Shown: positions 9,047 to 19,643, counted from the stretch's first letter. The stretch: DNA of 64,000 bases from Alteraquisediminimonas sediminicola (GCF_019740335.1 NZ_JAHXZS010000001.1:310001-374000); one strand, 5' to 3'. Program-made: numbers and translations. The notes: generated from the sequence alone by a model not told the origin.

Positions 9047-9358
9047 TTAATTGACCGGCATGATGAATTCATCCTTGCGCACCTGCCCCGTTTTTTTGCG
9101 GACAAGTTCATCGGCAAAATCAGGATCGACGTTGGAGGGATTCAACAAGCGCACCTGATTGGCGAGATGCGCCCGCTCCTTCTCCACCACCACCAGCTCT
9201 TTTTGCTTGGCGGCGATCCGATCATGATAATCGGTTAGCGCCAGCAGGCCGTTGGAGCCGAGCAACGCATACCCCGCGAAATTCGCGATGACGAGCAAGG
9301 CCAGTGCGGGACCGGCAACCTTGCGCAGCAAAGCGAGTTTTTCACGGGGTGTCGTCAT
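9047..9358 (-). CDS. ftsB: FtsB/DivIC-type septum formation protein
   Basis: The 103-residue protein has the architecture of the septum-formation initiator family (FtsB/DivIC). There is a short cytoplasmic N-terminus, one membrane helix (about residues 13-33, AGPALALLVIANFAGY), a heptad-like coiled coil (about 43-72) and a short periplasmic tail with DPDFADELVRKK. In the divisome FtsB bridges FtsL and FtsQ. It sits immediately downstream of eno on the same strand, 38 bp apart, a linkage common in proteobacteria that supports the call. Sequence identity to E. coli FtsB is expected to be low, so the symbol relies on architecture plus context. Confidence 0.82.
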   Translation of the reverse strand: MTTPREKLALLRKVAGPALALLVIANFAGYALLGSNGLLALTDYHDRIAAKQKELVVVEKERAHLANQVRLLNPSNVDPDFADELVRKKTGQVRKDEFIMPVN

Positions 9359-9396
9359 AGGTTCAGTGAATCACACCAGAGTCTCAGTTTCAAGGC

Positions 9397-10692
<1,296 letters not shown>

Positions 10693-10847
10693 CTAATGGC
10701 GCGTTTGCCCGTTCAAACTCTTGATCGCGCTCCATAGGCATTTTGTCGCAAAACGCCATAATTTTTCGCATCATCTTTGGGTGGCCCACTGGCATCTGAC
10801 GCGAATACGGCCCATATCATGAACCATAGCGGCATATTGCCGTCCAA

Positions 10848-10872
10848 TTTGCGATGCCAAATTTTTGCGATG
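10848..10872. repeat. 9-bp direct repeat before the small membrane protein cluster
   Basis: TTTGCGATG occurs at 10848-10856 and again at 10864-10872, 16 bp apart, just before the ribosome binding site GGAGG of the gene at 10883. It could be a pair of regulator half-sites or chance; nothing else supports a function. Confidence 0.3.
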
Positions 10873-10882
10873 GAGGTCGATG

Positions 10883-11368
10883 ATGGAACAACCGACGACA
10901 ACGACGCCTAGCCCCGCCTCACCCCCTGTTTTGATCAAAGCCAAAGCGCCCGCCGTGAAAAAGCCCGCCAAAACGGCCAAGCCAGCCGAACAAACTGATG
11001 CCGCGCCCAGCCTGCGCGATCAGGCCACCGCCAAGGCTCATGAGCTTGCTGAAGTCGGCAGGGACAAAGCGAGCGCCATGTTGGAAAATCTGACCGCCCT
11101 CACCGATGATGTCGCCGCCAAGATGCGCGAGCGCTTTGGCGATAAATATCCCGATTATCTCGCCGATATGGCAGGCAAGATGGCCGCGATGGCGGTCGAT
11201 TTGCGCGCCAAGGATGTCGATCAGATGGTCGAGAACACCCGCGAGTTCGTCCGCAAGCGCCCCGCCGTCGCGATTGGCGCTGCCGCAGCAGCTGGTTTCC
11301 TGCTGGCGCGACTGGTGAAATCGGGCAATGGCGCAGCGTCTGAACCAAGCGACACAGGCGCGGCCTGA
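10883..11368 (+). CDS. DUF883/ElaB-YqjD-like membrane-anchored protein
   Basis: The ATG at 10883 follows GGAGG with a 6-base gap; another ATG directly before it (10880) is too close. The 161-residue product has a Thr/Pro/Ala/Lys-rich N-terminus (1-45) and a long amphipathic helical region with DRDKASAM-like repeats (45-130). A glycine/alanine-rich membrane helix (about 131-150, AVAIGAAAAAGFLLARL) lies near the C-terminus. This layout matches the ElaB/YqjD (DUF883) group, C-tail-anchored inner-membrane proteins that in E. coli bind ribosomes in stationary phase. It heads a four-gene cluster comparable to E. coli yqjD-yqjE-yqjK. The family call is by architecture; the role here is inferred. Confidence 0.72.
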   Translation: MEQPTTTTPSPASPPVLIKAKAPAVKKPAKTAKPAEQTDAAPSLRDQATAKAHELAEVGRDKASAMLENLTALTDDVAAKMRERFGDKYPDYLADMAGKMAAMAVDLRAKDVDQMVENTREFVRKRPAVAIGAAAAAGFLLARLVKSGNGAASEPSDTGAA

Positions 11369-11401
11369 TCTGCATCATAAACGAATAGGCAACGCACACA
11401 T

Positions 11402-11824
11402 ATGGGGCAACATAGCGACGATCAACCTGCCGAAGGCAACACGCCCGAGGATGAGGAGAGCGTAAAGGAACTGTTCGGTCGGCTGATCGATGATGGCACG
11501 GATCTCGTCCGCGCTGAACTCGATCATCGCCGCCTGCTCGCGACTCGTCGCATTTATGAAGCCCGTCCGTTTATCGCCTTGGGCGCGACCGGTCTTGCCA
11601 TTGCTATGGCTGGGCTGGTTGCGACGATCATGCTGCTGGGCCTGTCGCTGGCCGAATATATGCCCTTGCCGGTGGCGGCGATTGTAACGGCCTCCCTCGC
11701 CTGTCTTGCCGGTTACATTCTCGCGCGGCGGGCATGGATTAATGTGAGCCTGTTGTTCGCGCAGGCCAAGGCCGATATGGCGATATTGCAGGATGCCAAA
11801 CTCCAAAATGATGAGCCGGCATGA
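11402..11824 (+). CDS. Phage-holin-superfamily (YqjE/DUF1469-like) membrane protein
   Basis: The 140-residue product has an acidic N-terminal segment and an amphipathic helix with SVKELFGRLIDDGTDLVRAEL. Two adjacent membrane helices follow (about 60-82 and 88-108), then a soluble helical C-terminus. This is the YqjE/holin-X layout. The name is historical and does not imply phage origin. It lies 33 bp after the DUF883-like gene, and its stop overlaps the start of the next gene by 4 bp (ATGA, 11821-11824), so it belongs to the same unit. Confidence 0.75.
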   Translation: MGQHSDDQPAEGNTPEDEESVKELFGRLIDDGTDLVRAELDHRRLLATRRIYEARPFIALGATGLAIAMAGLVATIMLLGLSLAEYMPLPVAAIVTASLACLAGYILARRAWINVSLLFAQAKADMAILQDAKLQNDEPA

Positions 11825-12168
11825 CCAGCGACATTGACGCGCGCATCCAATTGGCCGCTGCCGAGCGCTTGGCCGCACGGGCGCGTCTGTCGGAAACTTT
11901 GGCCACAGTGCAGCATCGGCTGGACCCGTCAGTATTGGCAGATAACGCGTTCGCGAAAATGCGCTCGCAAAGCAGTGCGCTCGCCGAGCATGCCGCCGAT
12001 TATGTGCGCGAACGCAAACCGACATTCATCGCGATTGCGGTGGCGGGCGTGATGTGGTTTTTCCGCAAAGACATTGCGCGGATCGTCACTTGGGCAATGA
12101 CGGCGGTGCATCAACACGCATCTGAAACTGCACATGAATTACATGAGACCGATGAGGGACTGAAATGA
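11821..12168 (+). CDS. DUF3618-like single-pass membrane protein
   Basis: The 115-residue protein has an N-terminal helical region rich in Ala and Arg, with a segment SETLATVQHRLDPS typical of DUF3618 proteins. One membrane helix follows (about 63-80, KPTFIAIAVAGVMWFF), then a short charged tail. It overlaps both neighbours by 4 bp and must be translated as part of the cluster. In other alphaproteobacteria DUF3618 genes accompany holin-like and DUF883-like genes, which supports a joint envelope function. No activity is known. Confidence 0.7.
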   Translation: MTSDIDARIQLAAAERLAARARLSETLATVQHRLDPSVLADNAFAKMRSQSSALAEHAADYVRERKPTFIAIAVAGVMWFFRKDIARIVTWAMTAVHQHASETAHELHETDEGLK

Positions 12169-12560
12169 ACGACACACCCGGCACGCCACTCGACATTGCC
12201 GACGAACATGGTCTGAATGAGGAACCGGGTCTGGCGGAGGCCGCCGTCGAACGGATTGACCACCACCCCATCGCCGCATTGATTGGCGGCGTGGCATTAG
12301 GTGCATTATTGGGCGCGGTTTTTCCTGTGACACAGAAAGAGCGGCAGAAATTAGGACCATTGGGCCGCAAAGTCACTGACAAGGCGCGCGAAGCGGCCCA
12401 TGTCGCCACGGAACGCGGCAAGGCAAAGCTTGATGAGTTGGGCTTTAATCGCGACAATGCCAAGGCGCAGGCCGACCGCCTGGTCGCCGGGATCAAGGAT
12501 GTCGCTGCTCAAGCGCGCAAGACCGTATCCAAGGATGATGACAACACGCCCAGCGCGTAA
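12165..12560 (+). CDS. Small membrane protein of the YqjD-like cluster
   Basis: The 131-residue product has an acidic N-terminus, then RIDHHPIAALIGGVALGAL, a glycine-rich membrane segment (about residues 38-60). A basic amphipathic helical C-terminal half follows, with repeated KAREAAH and KAKLDEL patterns. It resembles an inverted arrangement of the first gene of the cluster, with the membrane segment before rather than after the helical region. It overlaps the DUF3618-like gene by 4 bp and is the last gene of the unit. I recognise no named family with certainty. Confidence 0.65.
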   Translation: MNDTPGTPLDIADEHGLNEEPGLAEAAVERIDHHPIAALIGGVALGALLGAVFPVTQKERQKLGPLGRKVTDKAREAAHVATERGKAKLDELGFNRDNAKAQADRLVAGIKDVAAQARKTVSKDDDNTPSA

Positions 12561-12675
12561 ACCCTGCCTCAACTTATTGGATACGGGTTGATTAAAGCAC
12601 CATTCACACACTATCAGCCATGATCATTAGGTCTATTGGCTAGAAATAGCCGTGATGTTGCTTTTGGAGATGAGA

Positions 12676-13275
12676 ATGAAGTTCCCGAAAATATCGGCCC
12701 TGTTGTTTGCGCTTGCGCCTTTGTCGATGGTTATTGCTCCCTTGCCTGCGATGGCCGAAGTTGTGGCTAACAAGGATGCGCGCACCTTTATCGATACCTT
12801 GGCCCAAGAAGGGTTCGTCATTCTTCGCAACAATGATCGCAAGGCTGGACGGCTGGAATTCCGCCGCTTGCTGCAACAGCATTTTGCTGTCGATGCGATT
12901 GGCGACCGCCTGATCAACCGTTGGCGCAACAAGATCACCCCGGCGCAATATCAGGCTTATAAGGCTGCATTCCCGGATTATGTGCTGAACCTCTATGCCG
13001 ACCGTCTGTTCGACTTTGCCAAGGCTGATTTCCGCATCATTCGCGCGGTCGAACGCAATAATATTGGCGCAGTATCGACCTCGGTACGCCAGCCCGGTGC
13101 GGCTCAGCCGATCAATTCGATCTGGGCCGTTCAGCGCGCGGGTGCGAATTACCGCGTCACCAATCTGACCGTGGGCGGGATCAATTTGTCGGTGACTCAA
13201 TCGGCGGATTTTGATAGCTATATCCAGCGTCACGGTTTCGATGCGCTGGTCAAGTTTATGAAGACTCCGCGCTAA
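12676..13275 (+). CDS. MlaC/Ttg2D-like periplasmic phospholipid-binding protein
   Basis: With the ATG at 12676 (GGAG six bases upstream) the product has 199 residues. It carries a signal peptide ending near APLPAMA, cleaved around residue 28. The mature part has the MlaC signature order: an N-terminal helix with FIDTLAQEGFVIL, then RRLLQQHFAVDAIG, then YKAAFPDYVLNLYADRL, and a C-terminal sheet with WAVQRAGANYRVTNLTVGG and the final FDALVKFMK helix. MlaC shuttles phospholipids between the outer and inner membranes with the MlaFEDB transporter. No other mla gene is adjacent, so it may be an orphan paralogue. Earlier in-frame ATGs at 12652 and 12670 lack spacing for a ribosome binding site. Confidence 0.85.
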   Translation: MKFPKISALLFALAPLSMVIAPLPAMAEVVANKDARTFIDTLAQEGFVILRNNDRKAGRLEFRRLLQQHFAVDAIGDRLINRWRNKITPAQYQAYKAAFPDYVLNLYADRLFDFAKADFRIIRAVERNNIGAVSTSVRQPGAAQPINSIWAVQRAGANYRVTNLTVGGINLSVTQSADFDSYIQRHGFDALVKFMKTPR

Positions 13276-13298
13276 AGACTGAAAGCTCAGCATTCGTC

Positions 13299-13368
13299 CC
13301 CGTAGGCGCGGGATTGGCAGCTTGAACCGGCATATTTTGTCGCTGCGTCATATCGCTGCACCTACGGG
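13299..13368 (+). promoter_or_regulatory. Leader inverted repeat covering the DUF4170 ribosome binding site
   Basis: CCCGTAGG at 13299-13306 is the exact reverse complement of CCTACGGG at 13361-13368. The match extends past one C/A mismatch by two more pairs (13308-13309 with 13358-13359). The right arm includes the GGG of the presumed ribosome binding site GGGAG before the TTG start at 13378. In RNA the arms could close a loop of about 50 nt and hide that site. Regulation is inferred. Confidence 0.45.
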
Positions 13369-13377
13369 AGATAGAGT

Positions 13378-13590
13378 TTGAGTAAATTGCACCTCGTTTT
13401 TGGCGGTCGCGTGAAAGACCCCCAGGATCTCGATTTTACCGACCCTTCCAATCTGGATGTCGTCGGCATTTTCCCGGATTACAGCTCCGCCGAAAAGGCA
13501 TGGCGCTCCGCCGCGCAAAGGACTGTCGACGACGCCGAAATGCGCTATGTCGTTGTACATCTCCACAAATTGCTAGAACCGGGCCTTTAA
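13378..13590 (+). CDS. DUF4170 family protein
   Basis: A 70-residue soluble protein that starts with TTG at 13378, preceded by GGGAG eight bases upstream. It matches the alphaproteobacterial DUF4170 family from end to end. The N-terminus reads SKLHLVFGGRVKDPQ, followed by VVGIFPDYSSAEKAWR, then AQRTVDDAEMRYVVVHLHKLL. The biochemical function of the family is unknown. No ATG start is available in frame, so the TTG is needed to retain the conserved N-terminus. Its leader contains an inverted repeat that could fold over the ribosome binding site. Confidence 0.88.
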   Translation: MSKLHLVFGGRVKDPQDLDFTDPSNLDVVGIFPDYSSAEKAWRSAAQRTVDDAEMRYVVVHLHKLLEPGL

Positions 13591-13622
13591 TAAAAGCCGT
13601 TGCGTGATGCGCCCGGCGCTAT

Positions 13623-15125
13623 TCAGGCCCGGGCGGCATCCATTGGCGCCGTTGCCGCGACAAGGCACAGTTCCGCGGCCAATGCTTCGTGCAGCTTGAT
13701 CACCGTCTCGCCATAGAGTGCCTGATCCGCAGGGTCGAAGCAGAGGATCAGTTCCCGGCCATTATTCATCAACCGGCTGCGCGCCAAGGGGGCGGCAGTG
13801 CCGGCGCTCCAGCGTTGCGCCAGCCGGATCGCCATGCCAGCACGCCGCGCCACATCGATTTCGGTCACCGATGCCAATTCGGTGATGATCGGGTCCAGCC
13901 GCTTCGGATGGCCGCCAAGCCCGGCGTACAAAATGGCGGCAAGCACTGCCCTGCCCTCGCCATCAATCCCCACCAAATTGCCATGCAGCGCAATCTCAAC
14001 CCCACGTTCGGGACGGAAATCCGGATGCGCGCGCCAACTCACATCGGCAAGGGTGCAGGCCGCCAGCCGCAACCTCGCCAGCGCGGGATCGGGCGTTTGA
14101 CCATATTCGAGCGCGGGTGCGATCCAGCGGTCGAGCACCGCCCCATGTTCCGGATAGCGGCCCTGACGGAACGCCTCTTCCCGGCACAATGCGATCAGCG
14201 GATCAATCGCCTGAATTTTGGGATCGAGCGACGCATATAACAGCCCCTCGCGCAGGCCAAAGGCCGATGCAATCAACTGGCTGGTCCCCAATGCCCGGAC
14301 CAATTGTGCCAGCAACTCACTCGCCTCACCCAGCATCCGCAGGCGGGCAGACGAGACATTGGCGACCTGACGCATGACCTGCCGGTCCATCGTCGCGAGG
14401 CGCACCTGCAACCACGGCACGGATTCGGCGGAAAAACTATAGGCATGAACGATCGGCAGCGGATATTGGTTGAAATACATGTGCGCCTTGGCAAGCGACC
14501 GCCATGAACCGCCGACCAGATATAAAGGCAGATCCTTGCCGCGCCCGGCCCAGCCCGCATCGGTGATCGCCTGACGGATCAGATGTTCGACCGATTTCGG
14601 GTCTTTTTCGCGCAAGGCCGACAGGCGCAGCACACCAAGCGGAAAGGACACGACATCGGTGATCTCACCATTCTGGACCCGCGCTAGTTCGAGACTGCCG
14701 CCGCCCAGATCGCCTACAATGCCATCGGCATCCGGCATGCCCGCAATAACGCCGAGCGCCGCCGTGCGTGCTTCTTCGCTGCCGGAGAGGATGCGGGGAT
14801 CAAGACCGAGCGCGCGGATTTCATCGAGCAACTCGCGACCGTTCAGCGCATCGCGCACCGCCGCCGTGGCGACCGTTTGAACATCGTCCACCGCTATATC
14901 ATGCAAAATCGCGACAAAGCGCTTTAACGCGCCGATAGTCCGCGCCCATGCCGCCGGATCGAGCGTGCCGTCCGCCCCCATATTCTTGCCAAGGCCAGCC
15001 AGCACTTTTTCGTTGAACAGGGTATTGGGCGCGCGCGCCGGACCGTCATAAATGACGAGACGGACGCTATTCGACCCAATGTCGACAATGGCGGTGCGGC
15101 GCCGGGACGAATCAAATTTGGTCAC
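13623..15125 (-). CDS. ppx: Exopolyphosphatase (Ppx/GppA family)
   Basis: The 500-residue product belongs to the ASKHA-fold Ppx/GppA phosphatases, which hydrolyse inorganic polyphosphate or pppGpp. The phosphate-binding loops are visible as AIVDIGSNSVRLVIYD (about 12-27) and GDLGGGSLELARV (about 145). The C-terminal part, with the AALEYGQTPDP segment, is the HD-like domain found in longer Ppx proteins. Translation begins with GTG at 15125, just after a G-rich GCGGGG stretch; no suitable ATG lies nearby. Whether polyphosphate or pppGpp is the main substrate cannot be read from the sequence. No ppk gene is adjacent within the window. Confidence 0.9.
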   Translation of the reverse strand: MTKFDSSRRRTAIVDIGSNSVRLVIYDGPARAPNTLFNEKVLAGLGKNMGADGTLDPAAWARTIGALKRFVAILHDIAVDDVQTVATAAVRDALNGRELLDEIRALGLDPRILSGSEEARTAALGVIAGMPDADGIVGDLGGGSLELARVQNGEITDVVSFPLGVLRLSALREKDPKSVEHLIRQAITDAGWAGRGKDLPLYLVGGSWRSLAKAHMYFNQYPLPIVHAYSFSAESVPWLQVRLATMDRQVMRQVANVSSARLRMLGEASELLAQLVRALGTSQLIASAFGLREGLLYASLDPKIQAIDPLIALCREEAFRQGRYPEHGAVLDRWIAPALEYGQTPDPALARLRLAACTLADVSWRAHPDFRPERGVEIALHGNLVGIDGEGRAVLAAILYAGLGGHPKRLDPIITELASVTEIDVARRAGMAIRLAQRWSAGTAAPLARSRLMNNGRELILCFDPADQALYGETVIKLHEALAAELCLVAATAPMDAARA

Positions 15126-15163
15126 GGCCCCGCACTACAGCCTAAGCCAAAGGTCGAACAGTA

Positions 15164-16732
15164 TTATTCGGCAGCCATCGCATCGACCGGCGCTTGCCAG
15201 TTCAGCACCGGCTTGCGTGCTGCCAAAGTTTCATCGAGACGACGACGCGGCGCGAAAATCGGGGCGGCCTTCAACGCCGGATCGCCCGCCCGCGCACGTT
15301 CCGCCAAGGACCGCACCGCGCCGATATATTGATCGAGCGCCGCTTTGCTTTCGGTTTCCGTCGGCTCCATCAGCATCGCGCCATGAACGACGAGCGGGAA
15401 ATAGACCGTCATCGGGTGATAGCCCTCGTCGATCAGCCCCTTGGCGAGGTCAATCGTCGAAAAGCCGTCCGCAAAGCCATCGTCCGAGAACAAGGCCTCA
15501 TGCATGCACGGGCCGCTCGCCCCAAATGGCGCGACCAGCACATCGTCCAAAGACCGCAGCACATAATTCGCGTTCAACACCGCATCTTCGGCGACCTGAC
15601 GCAGGCCATCCGCGCCATGCGAGAGAATATAGGTCAGCGCACGGGTGAACATGCCCATCTGGCCATGGAACGCGACCATGCGGCCAAAGGTTTCGGCATG
15701 ATGGTCTTCGGCGGTTTCTTCTTCGATCAGGACGAAATGATCGCCCTGTTTCTCGACGAATGGCAAAGGCGCGAAAGGTGCCAGCGCCGCCGACAATACG
15801 ACCGGCCCGGAACCCGGACCGCCGCCGCCATGCGGCGTCGAAAATGTCTTGTGAAGATTGATGTGCATCGCATCGATGCCAAGATCGCCCGGACGCACCC
15901 GCCCGACGATGGCGTTGAAATTCGCGCCATCGCAATAGACATATCCGCCTGCATTATGAACGGCATCCGAGATTTTCTTCATATCCCGTTCGAACAAACC
16001 GCAGGTGTTCGGATTGGTGATCATCACCCCCGCCACATCCGGCCCGAGCCGCGTCATCAGCGCCGCCAGATCGACGCGGCCTTCTGCCGTTGCCGGGATA
16101 TTTTCGACCTTATAGCCGCAGAATGCCGCCGTCGCCGGATTGGTCCCATGCGCGCTTTCCGGCACGAGAATGACCGAACGCTCCGATCCCGCCGCATCAT
16201 GGGCGGCGCGGATCGCCAACAGGCCGCATAATTCGCCATGCGCGCCCGCCTTGGGGCTCATCGCGACGGCGGCCATGCCGGTCAGGGTTTTCAGCCATTC
16301 GGCCAGTTCATGAATGACCGCAAGTGCGCCTTGGGTCGTCTGCACCGGCTGGAGCGGATGGAGATCGGCAAAACCGGGCAATCGCGCCATTTTTTCATTG
16401 AGGCGCGGGTTATGCTTCATCGTGCAACTTCCCAAAGGAAACAGCCCTAAATCAATAGCATAGTTCTGGCGGCTCAGACGGGTATAATGCCGCACCGTTT
16501 CCGGTTCCGACAGGCCCGGCAGATCGACCGGGGCCGCACGCATCAGGCCACCAAGGCGGTTATCGTCAATGACGGTATCCGGCAGATCGACGCCAGTGGA
16601 GTCAATGCGGCCAATTTCGAACAGCAACGGCTCTTCCAGCATCAATGCGCGATTGCCGGTGAAGGTCGCGACACTGTCTGCGCTACGTTCGCCTATTTCG
16701 GGACGCCAGCCGCTTTTGTTGATCGTCGTCAT
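15164..16732 (-). CDS. gcvPB: Glycine dehydrogenase (decarboxylating) subunit 2
   Basis: This is the C-terminal-half subunit of the split P-protein, the PLP enzyme that decarboxylates glycine and passes the aminomethyl group to lipoyl-GcvH. At 522 residues it contains the PLP-lysine region [16 protein letters not shown], together with [13 protein letters not shown] and [12 protein letters not shown]. It overlaps gcvPA by 4 bp (ATGA at 16729-16732) and is the last gene of the four-gene glycine cleavage operon. The split gcvPA/gcvPB form, rather than one fused gcvP, is seen in many alphaproteobacteria. Confidence 0.96.
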   Translation of the reverse strand: MTTINKSGWRPEIGERSADSVATFTGNRALMLEEPLLFEIGRIDSTGVDLPDTVIDDNRLGGLMRAAPVDLPGLSEPETVRHYTRLSRQNYAIDLGLFPLGSCTMKHNPRLNEKMARLPGFADLHPLQPVQTTQGALAVIHELAEWLKTLTGMAAVAMSPKAGAHGELCGLLAIRAAHDAAGSERSVILVPESAHGTNPATAAFCGYKVENIPATAEGRVDLAALMTRLGPDVAGVMITNPNTCGLFERDMKKISDAVHNAGGYVYCDGANFNAIVGRVRPGDLGIDAMHINLHKTFSTPHGGGGPGSGPVVLSAALAPFAPLPFVEKQGDHFVLIEEETAEDHHAETFGRMVAFHGQMGMFTRALTYILSHGADGLRQVAEDAVLNANYVLRSLDDVLVAPFGASGPCMHEALFSDDGFADGFSTIDLAKGLIDEGYHPMTVYFPLVVHGAMLMEPTETESKAALDQYIGAVRSLAERARAGDPALKAAPIFAPRRRLDETLAARKPVLNWQAPVDAMAAE

Positions 16733-18087
16733 GCCAACACCTCCTGCAATGCGGCTGCAAAGGCCTCAATATCCTCATCCGACACGGTTTCGGTCACAGC
16801 CACCACCAGACCTTGGCCAAGTTGATCATTGCCCGGATACAGCCGTCCCAAGGAGACACCACCCAAAATGTCGCGATCTGCGAGCAGGCGGATCACCGGA
16901 CGGGCTTCCTTCGGCAATTCCAGTGTGAATTCATTGAAGAAATTGCTGTTGATCAATCGCACGCCCGGCACCTGCGCAAGGCGCTGGGCGGCAGCAATCG
17001 CGCGGCCATGATTGAGCTTGGCCAATTTCGCCAAACCACCACCCCCAAGCAAGGTGAGATGAATATTGAAGGCCAATGCGCAAAGGCCTGAATTCGTGCA
17101 GATATTGCTCGTCGCCTTTTCGCGGCGGATATGCTGTTCGCGGGTCGAGAGCGTCAGCACGAACCCGCGCTTGCCCTCGGCATCGACGGTTTCACCACAC
17201 AAGCGGCCCGGCATCTGCCGCACGAATTTTTCCTTACAGGCGAACAGGCCGAGATACGGCCCACCGAACTGGAGGCCGACGCCGAGCGACTGCCCCTCGC
17301 CCACGACAATATCCGCACCCAATTCACCCGGCGAACGGATGAGACCAAGTGCCACCGGCTCCGTCACCACCGCGATCAACAACGCGCCCTTGGCATGGGC
17401 GGCATCGGCAATCGGGCGCAAATCGGGGATGCGGCCCAGAATATCGGGATATTGGACGACGACGCAGCTCGTCTTATCGTCAATCGCCGCAATAACGCGG
17501 TCCGTATCGGCCTCCGCCGACAGATCCGGCACATCGCTCACCAATTCATCGCCGGTGAAACGCGCCATCGTCTGCGCGACCGATACATAATGCGGGTGCA
17601 GGCCGTTGGAGAGGACGGCGCGCGCCTTTTTCGTCACGCGCCGGGCCATGCTGATCGCTTCCCAACACGCGGTCGAGCCATCATACATCGACGCATTCGC
17701 CACATCGCAGCCGAACAACCGCGCAACCTGCGTCTGGAATTCGAACAGCATCTGCAACGTGCCTTGCGCGATTTCCGGCTGATACGGCGTATAGGCCGTC
17801 AGAAATTCACCGCGCTGGATCAGATGATCGACGCTCGCCGGGACATGGTGACGATATGCGCCTGCACCAAGAAAGAATGGCACCTCTGCCGCCGACAAAT
17901 TCTGCCGCGCGAGCTTCGTCATATGGCGTTCGACCGCCATTTCGCTGGCATGGAGCGGCAGACCCGCAATCGGGCCGTCATGCTGGGCAACGTCCGGCAC
18001 ATCGATGAACAGATCATCGATCGAGCCAGCACCGACCTTGGCCAGCATTTCGACGCGATCAGAAGGGGTAAGTGGCAGATAACGCAT
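16729..18087 (-). CDS. gcvPA: Glycine dehydrogenase (decarboxylating) subunit 1
   Basis: This is the N-terminal-half subunit of the split P-protein, 452 residues. It begins [19 protein letters not shown], includes the [16 protein letters not shown] and [16 protein letters not shown] signatures near residues 75-110, and [10 protein letters not shown] around 135. It forms the heterodimeric P-protein with GcvPB. The start codon at 18087 is preceded by a GGAGGAG ribosome binding site that directly abuts a GC hairpin (18101-18120) in the 42-bp gap after gcvH. Confidence 0.96.
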   Translation of the reverse strand: MRYLPLTPSDRVEMLAKVGAGSIDDLFIDVPDVAQHDGPIAGLPLHASEMAVERHMTKLARQNLSAAEVPFFLGAGAYRHHVPASVDHLIQRGEFLTAYTPYQPEIAQGTLQMLFEFQTQVARLFGCDVANASMYDGSTACWEAISMARRVTKKARAVLSNGLHPHYVSVAQTMARFTGDELVSDVPDLSAEADTDRVIAAIDDKTSCVVVQYPDILGRIPDLRPIADAAHAKGALLIAVVTEPVALGLIRSPGELGADIVVGEGQSLGVGLQFGGPYLGLFACKEKFVRQMPGRLCGETVDAEGKRGFVLTLSTREQHIRREKATSNICTNSGLCALAFNIHLTLLGGGGLAKLAKLNHGRAIAAAQRLAQVPGVRLINSNFFNEFTLELPKEARPVIRLLADRDILGGVSLGRLYPGNDQLGQGLVVAVTETVSDEDIEAFAAALQEVLA

Positions 18088-18100
18088 TCAATCTTCTCCT

Positions 18101-18120
18101 CCCTCCCGCTTATGGGAGGG
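18101..18120. repeat. Hairpin next to the gcvPA ribosome binding site
   Basis: A perfect 7-bp inverted repeat (CCCTCCC 18101-18107, GGGAGGG 18114-18120) has a 6-nt loop. On the minus strand its 3' arm runs straight into the GGAGGAG before gcvPA. It could protect mRNA ends, tune gcvPA translation, or be a dispersed palindromic repeat. Confidence 0.5.
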
Positions 18121-18129
18121 CCTTAACCC

Positions 18130-18501
18130 TTAAAGAGCCGCGACAAACGCCTGATATGCAGCCGCATCCATCAGGCCTTCCAACTCGCCCGCATCGGCGA
18201 GCGTCAGCTTGAAGAACCAGCCGTCCGCTTCCGGTGCGCTGTTGACGAGTGCGGGATCATCGCCGAGCGCGTCATTGGCCGCCGTCACGGTACCGCTGAC
18301 CGGCGCGTACACATCCGATGCGGCCTTGACCGATTCCACCACGGCGGCTTCGCCACCCTTGGTCACGGTCGCGCCAATGACGGGCAATTCAACGAACACG
18401 ATATCGCCCAACTGGCCCTGTGCGTAATCGGTGATGCCGACGGTCGCCTGCGCGCCGTCTACGTCGATCCATTCATGCTCATCGGTGAAATAGCGGGTCA
18501 T
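18130..18501 (-). CDS. gcvH: Glycine cleavage system H protein
   Basis: GcvH carries the lipoyl arm that shuttles the aminomethyl group between P-, T- and L-proteins. The 123-residue length is typical. The lipoylated lysine sits in the motif [13 protein letters not shown] near residue 63, and the C-terminal [10 protein letters not shown] segment is conserved. The start overlaps the gcvT stop by 4 bp (18498-18501). No lpd gene for the L-protein lies in the window, as expected because it is shared with other dehydrogenases. Confidence 0.97.
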   Translation of the reverse strand: MTRYFTDEHEWIDVDGAQATVGITDYAQGQLGDIVFVELPVIGATVTKGGEAAVVESVKAASDVYAPVSGTVTAANDALGDDPALVNSAPEADGWFFKLTLADAGELEGLMDAAAYQAFVAAL

Positions 18502-19643
18502 TTGGCGGCTCCTTTGCGGACATAATGATGGGGAACAAATGGCATGGCCGTCACCTGCACCGGCACGCGCTTGCCGCGCACTTCGGCCTCAAATGACGTG
18601 CCGATCTTGGCATAAGCGGCGGTGACAAAGCCCATCGCAATCGGGCGATCAAGCGTCGGGCTATGGCCGCCGGAGGTGACACGGCCAATCTGCTCGGCCC
18701 CTGCAAACAGCAATGCGCCTTCGCGCACCGGCATCTTGCCCTCGACCAACAGGCCGACGCGCTTGGTCTTGGGACCATTGGCGATGGCGTTGATGATCGG
18801 TACAGCGCCGGGGAAGCCCGCATCCATGCGACGACGCTTGGACACAGCGAAGGACAGATCGGCGGAAATTGGGTCGATCTCTTCATCCAGATCATGGCCA
18901 TAAAGCGGCAGACCTGCCTCCAACCGCAGCGAATCACGCGCGCCAAGGCCAATCGGCTTTACTTCAGGCTGGACGCACAGGGCATAAGCCAGCGCCTCGA
19001 CATGCGAAGCCGGCACGGAGATTTCAAAGCCATCTTCGCCGGTATAGCCCGAACGGCTGATCCACAAAGGCTCTTCACCCCAGAGGAAGCTATCCGCCTC
19101 CATGAAGCACAAGCGGCGCACGCCCGGCACGATGCGTTCGAGCGCATCGACAGCCTTTGGCCCCTGCAACGCCAGCAAGGCGCGATCATCGAGATGGTTG
19201 AGCGTGATTTCATCCGGCAGATATTCGCGCAAATGGCCGATATCTTCCCATTTCACCGCACCATTGACGACAAGGTAAAAGCCGGTGGGCGTGCGGGTGA
19301 TCATCAGATCGTCGAGAATGCCGCCATCTTCGTTCAGCAGCAGCGAATAACGCATCTTGCCTTCGGCCAGACCCATGATGTCGCCGGGGAGAATGGCTTC
19401 CAAAGCCTGATCCTCGCCCTCGCCGGAAACGATCAACTGGCCCATATGGCTGACATCGAATAGGCCCGCATTTTCACGGGTCCAGCGATGTTCGGCGATA
19501 ATGCCTTCATATTGAATCGGCATGGAATAGCCCGCAAACGGCACCATCCGCGCGCCCTTGGCCCGATGCCAGCTATCGAGCGGCAGTTCGAGAATTTCGT
19601 CCACAATGTCATCATCGGACGTATTTTGTGTTTGATCGCTCAT
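18498..19643 (-). CDS. gcvT: Glycine cleavage system T protein (aminomethyltransferase)
   Basis: GcvT transfers the methylene group from aminomethyl-lipoyl-GcvH to tetrahydrofolate, releasing ammonia. With the ATG at 19643 the protein has 381 residues. The ATG at 19658 would add five. The frame stays open up to 19766, but that part overlaps the riboswitch. Typical signatures are [40 protein letters not shown] and [20 protein letters not shown] ~15-residue acidic N-terminal extension precedes the core. It is the first gene of the operon and lies directly behind a tandem glycine riboswitch. Confidence 0.96.
   Translation of the reverse strand: MSDQTQNTSDDDIVDEILELPLDSWHRAKGARMVPFAGYSMPIQYEGIIAEHRWTRENAGLFDVSHMGQLIVSGEGEDQALEAILPGDIMGLAEGKMRYSLLLNEDGGILDDLMITRTPTGFYLVVNGAVKWEDIGHLREYLPDEITLNHLDDRALLALQGPKAVDALERIVPGVRRLCFMEADSFLWGEEPLWISRSGYTGEDGFEISVPASHVEALAYALCVQPEVKPIGLGARDSLRLEAGLPLYGHDLDEEIDPISADLSFAVSKRRRMDAGFPGAVPIINAIANGPKTKRVGLLVEGKMPVREGALLFAGAEQIGRVTSGGHSPTLDRPIAMGFVTAAYAKIGTSFEAEVRGKRVPVQVTAMPFVPHHYVRKGAAK

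Noticed and set aside
11402-11824. Possible prophage remnant because of the holin-like gene
   Set aside because: Holin-superfamily naming is historical; there is no lysin, structural phage gene, integrase or att-like repeat nearby, and the neighbours match the chromosomal yqjD/yqjE group.
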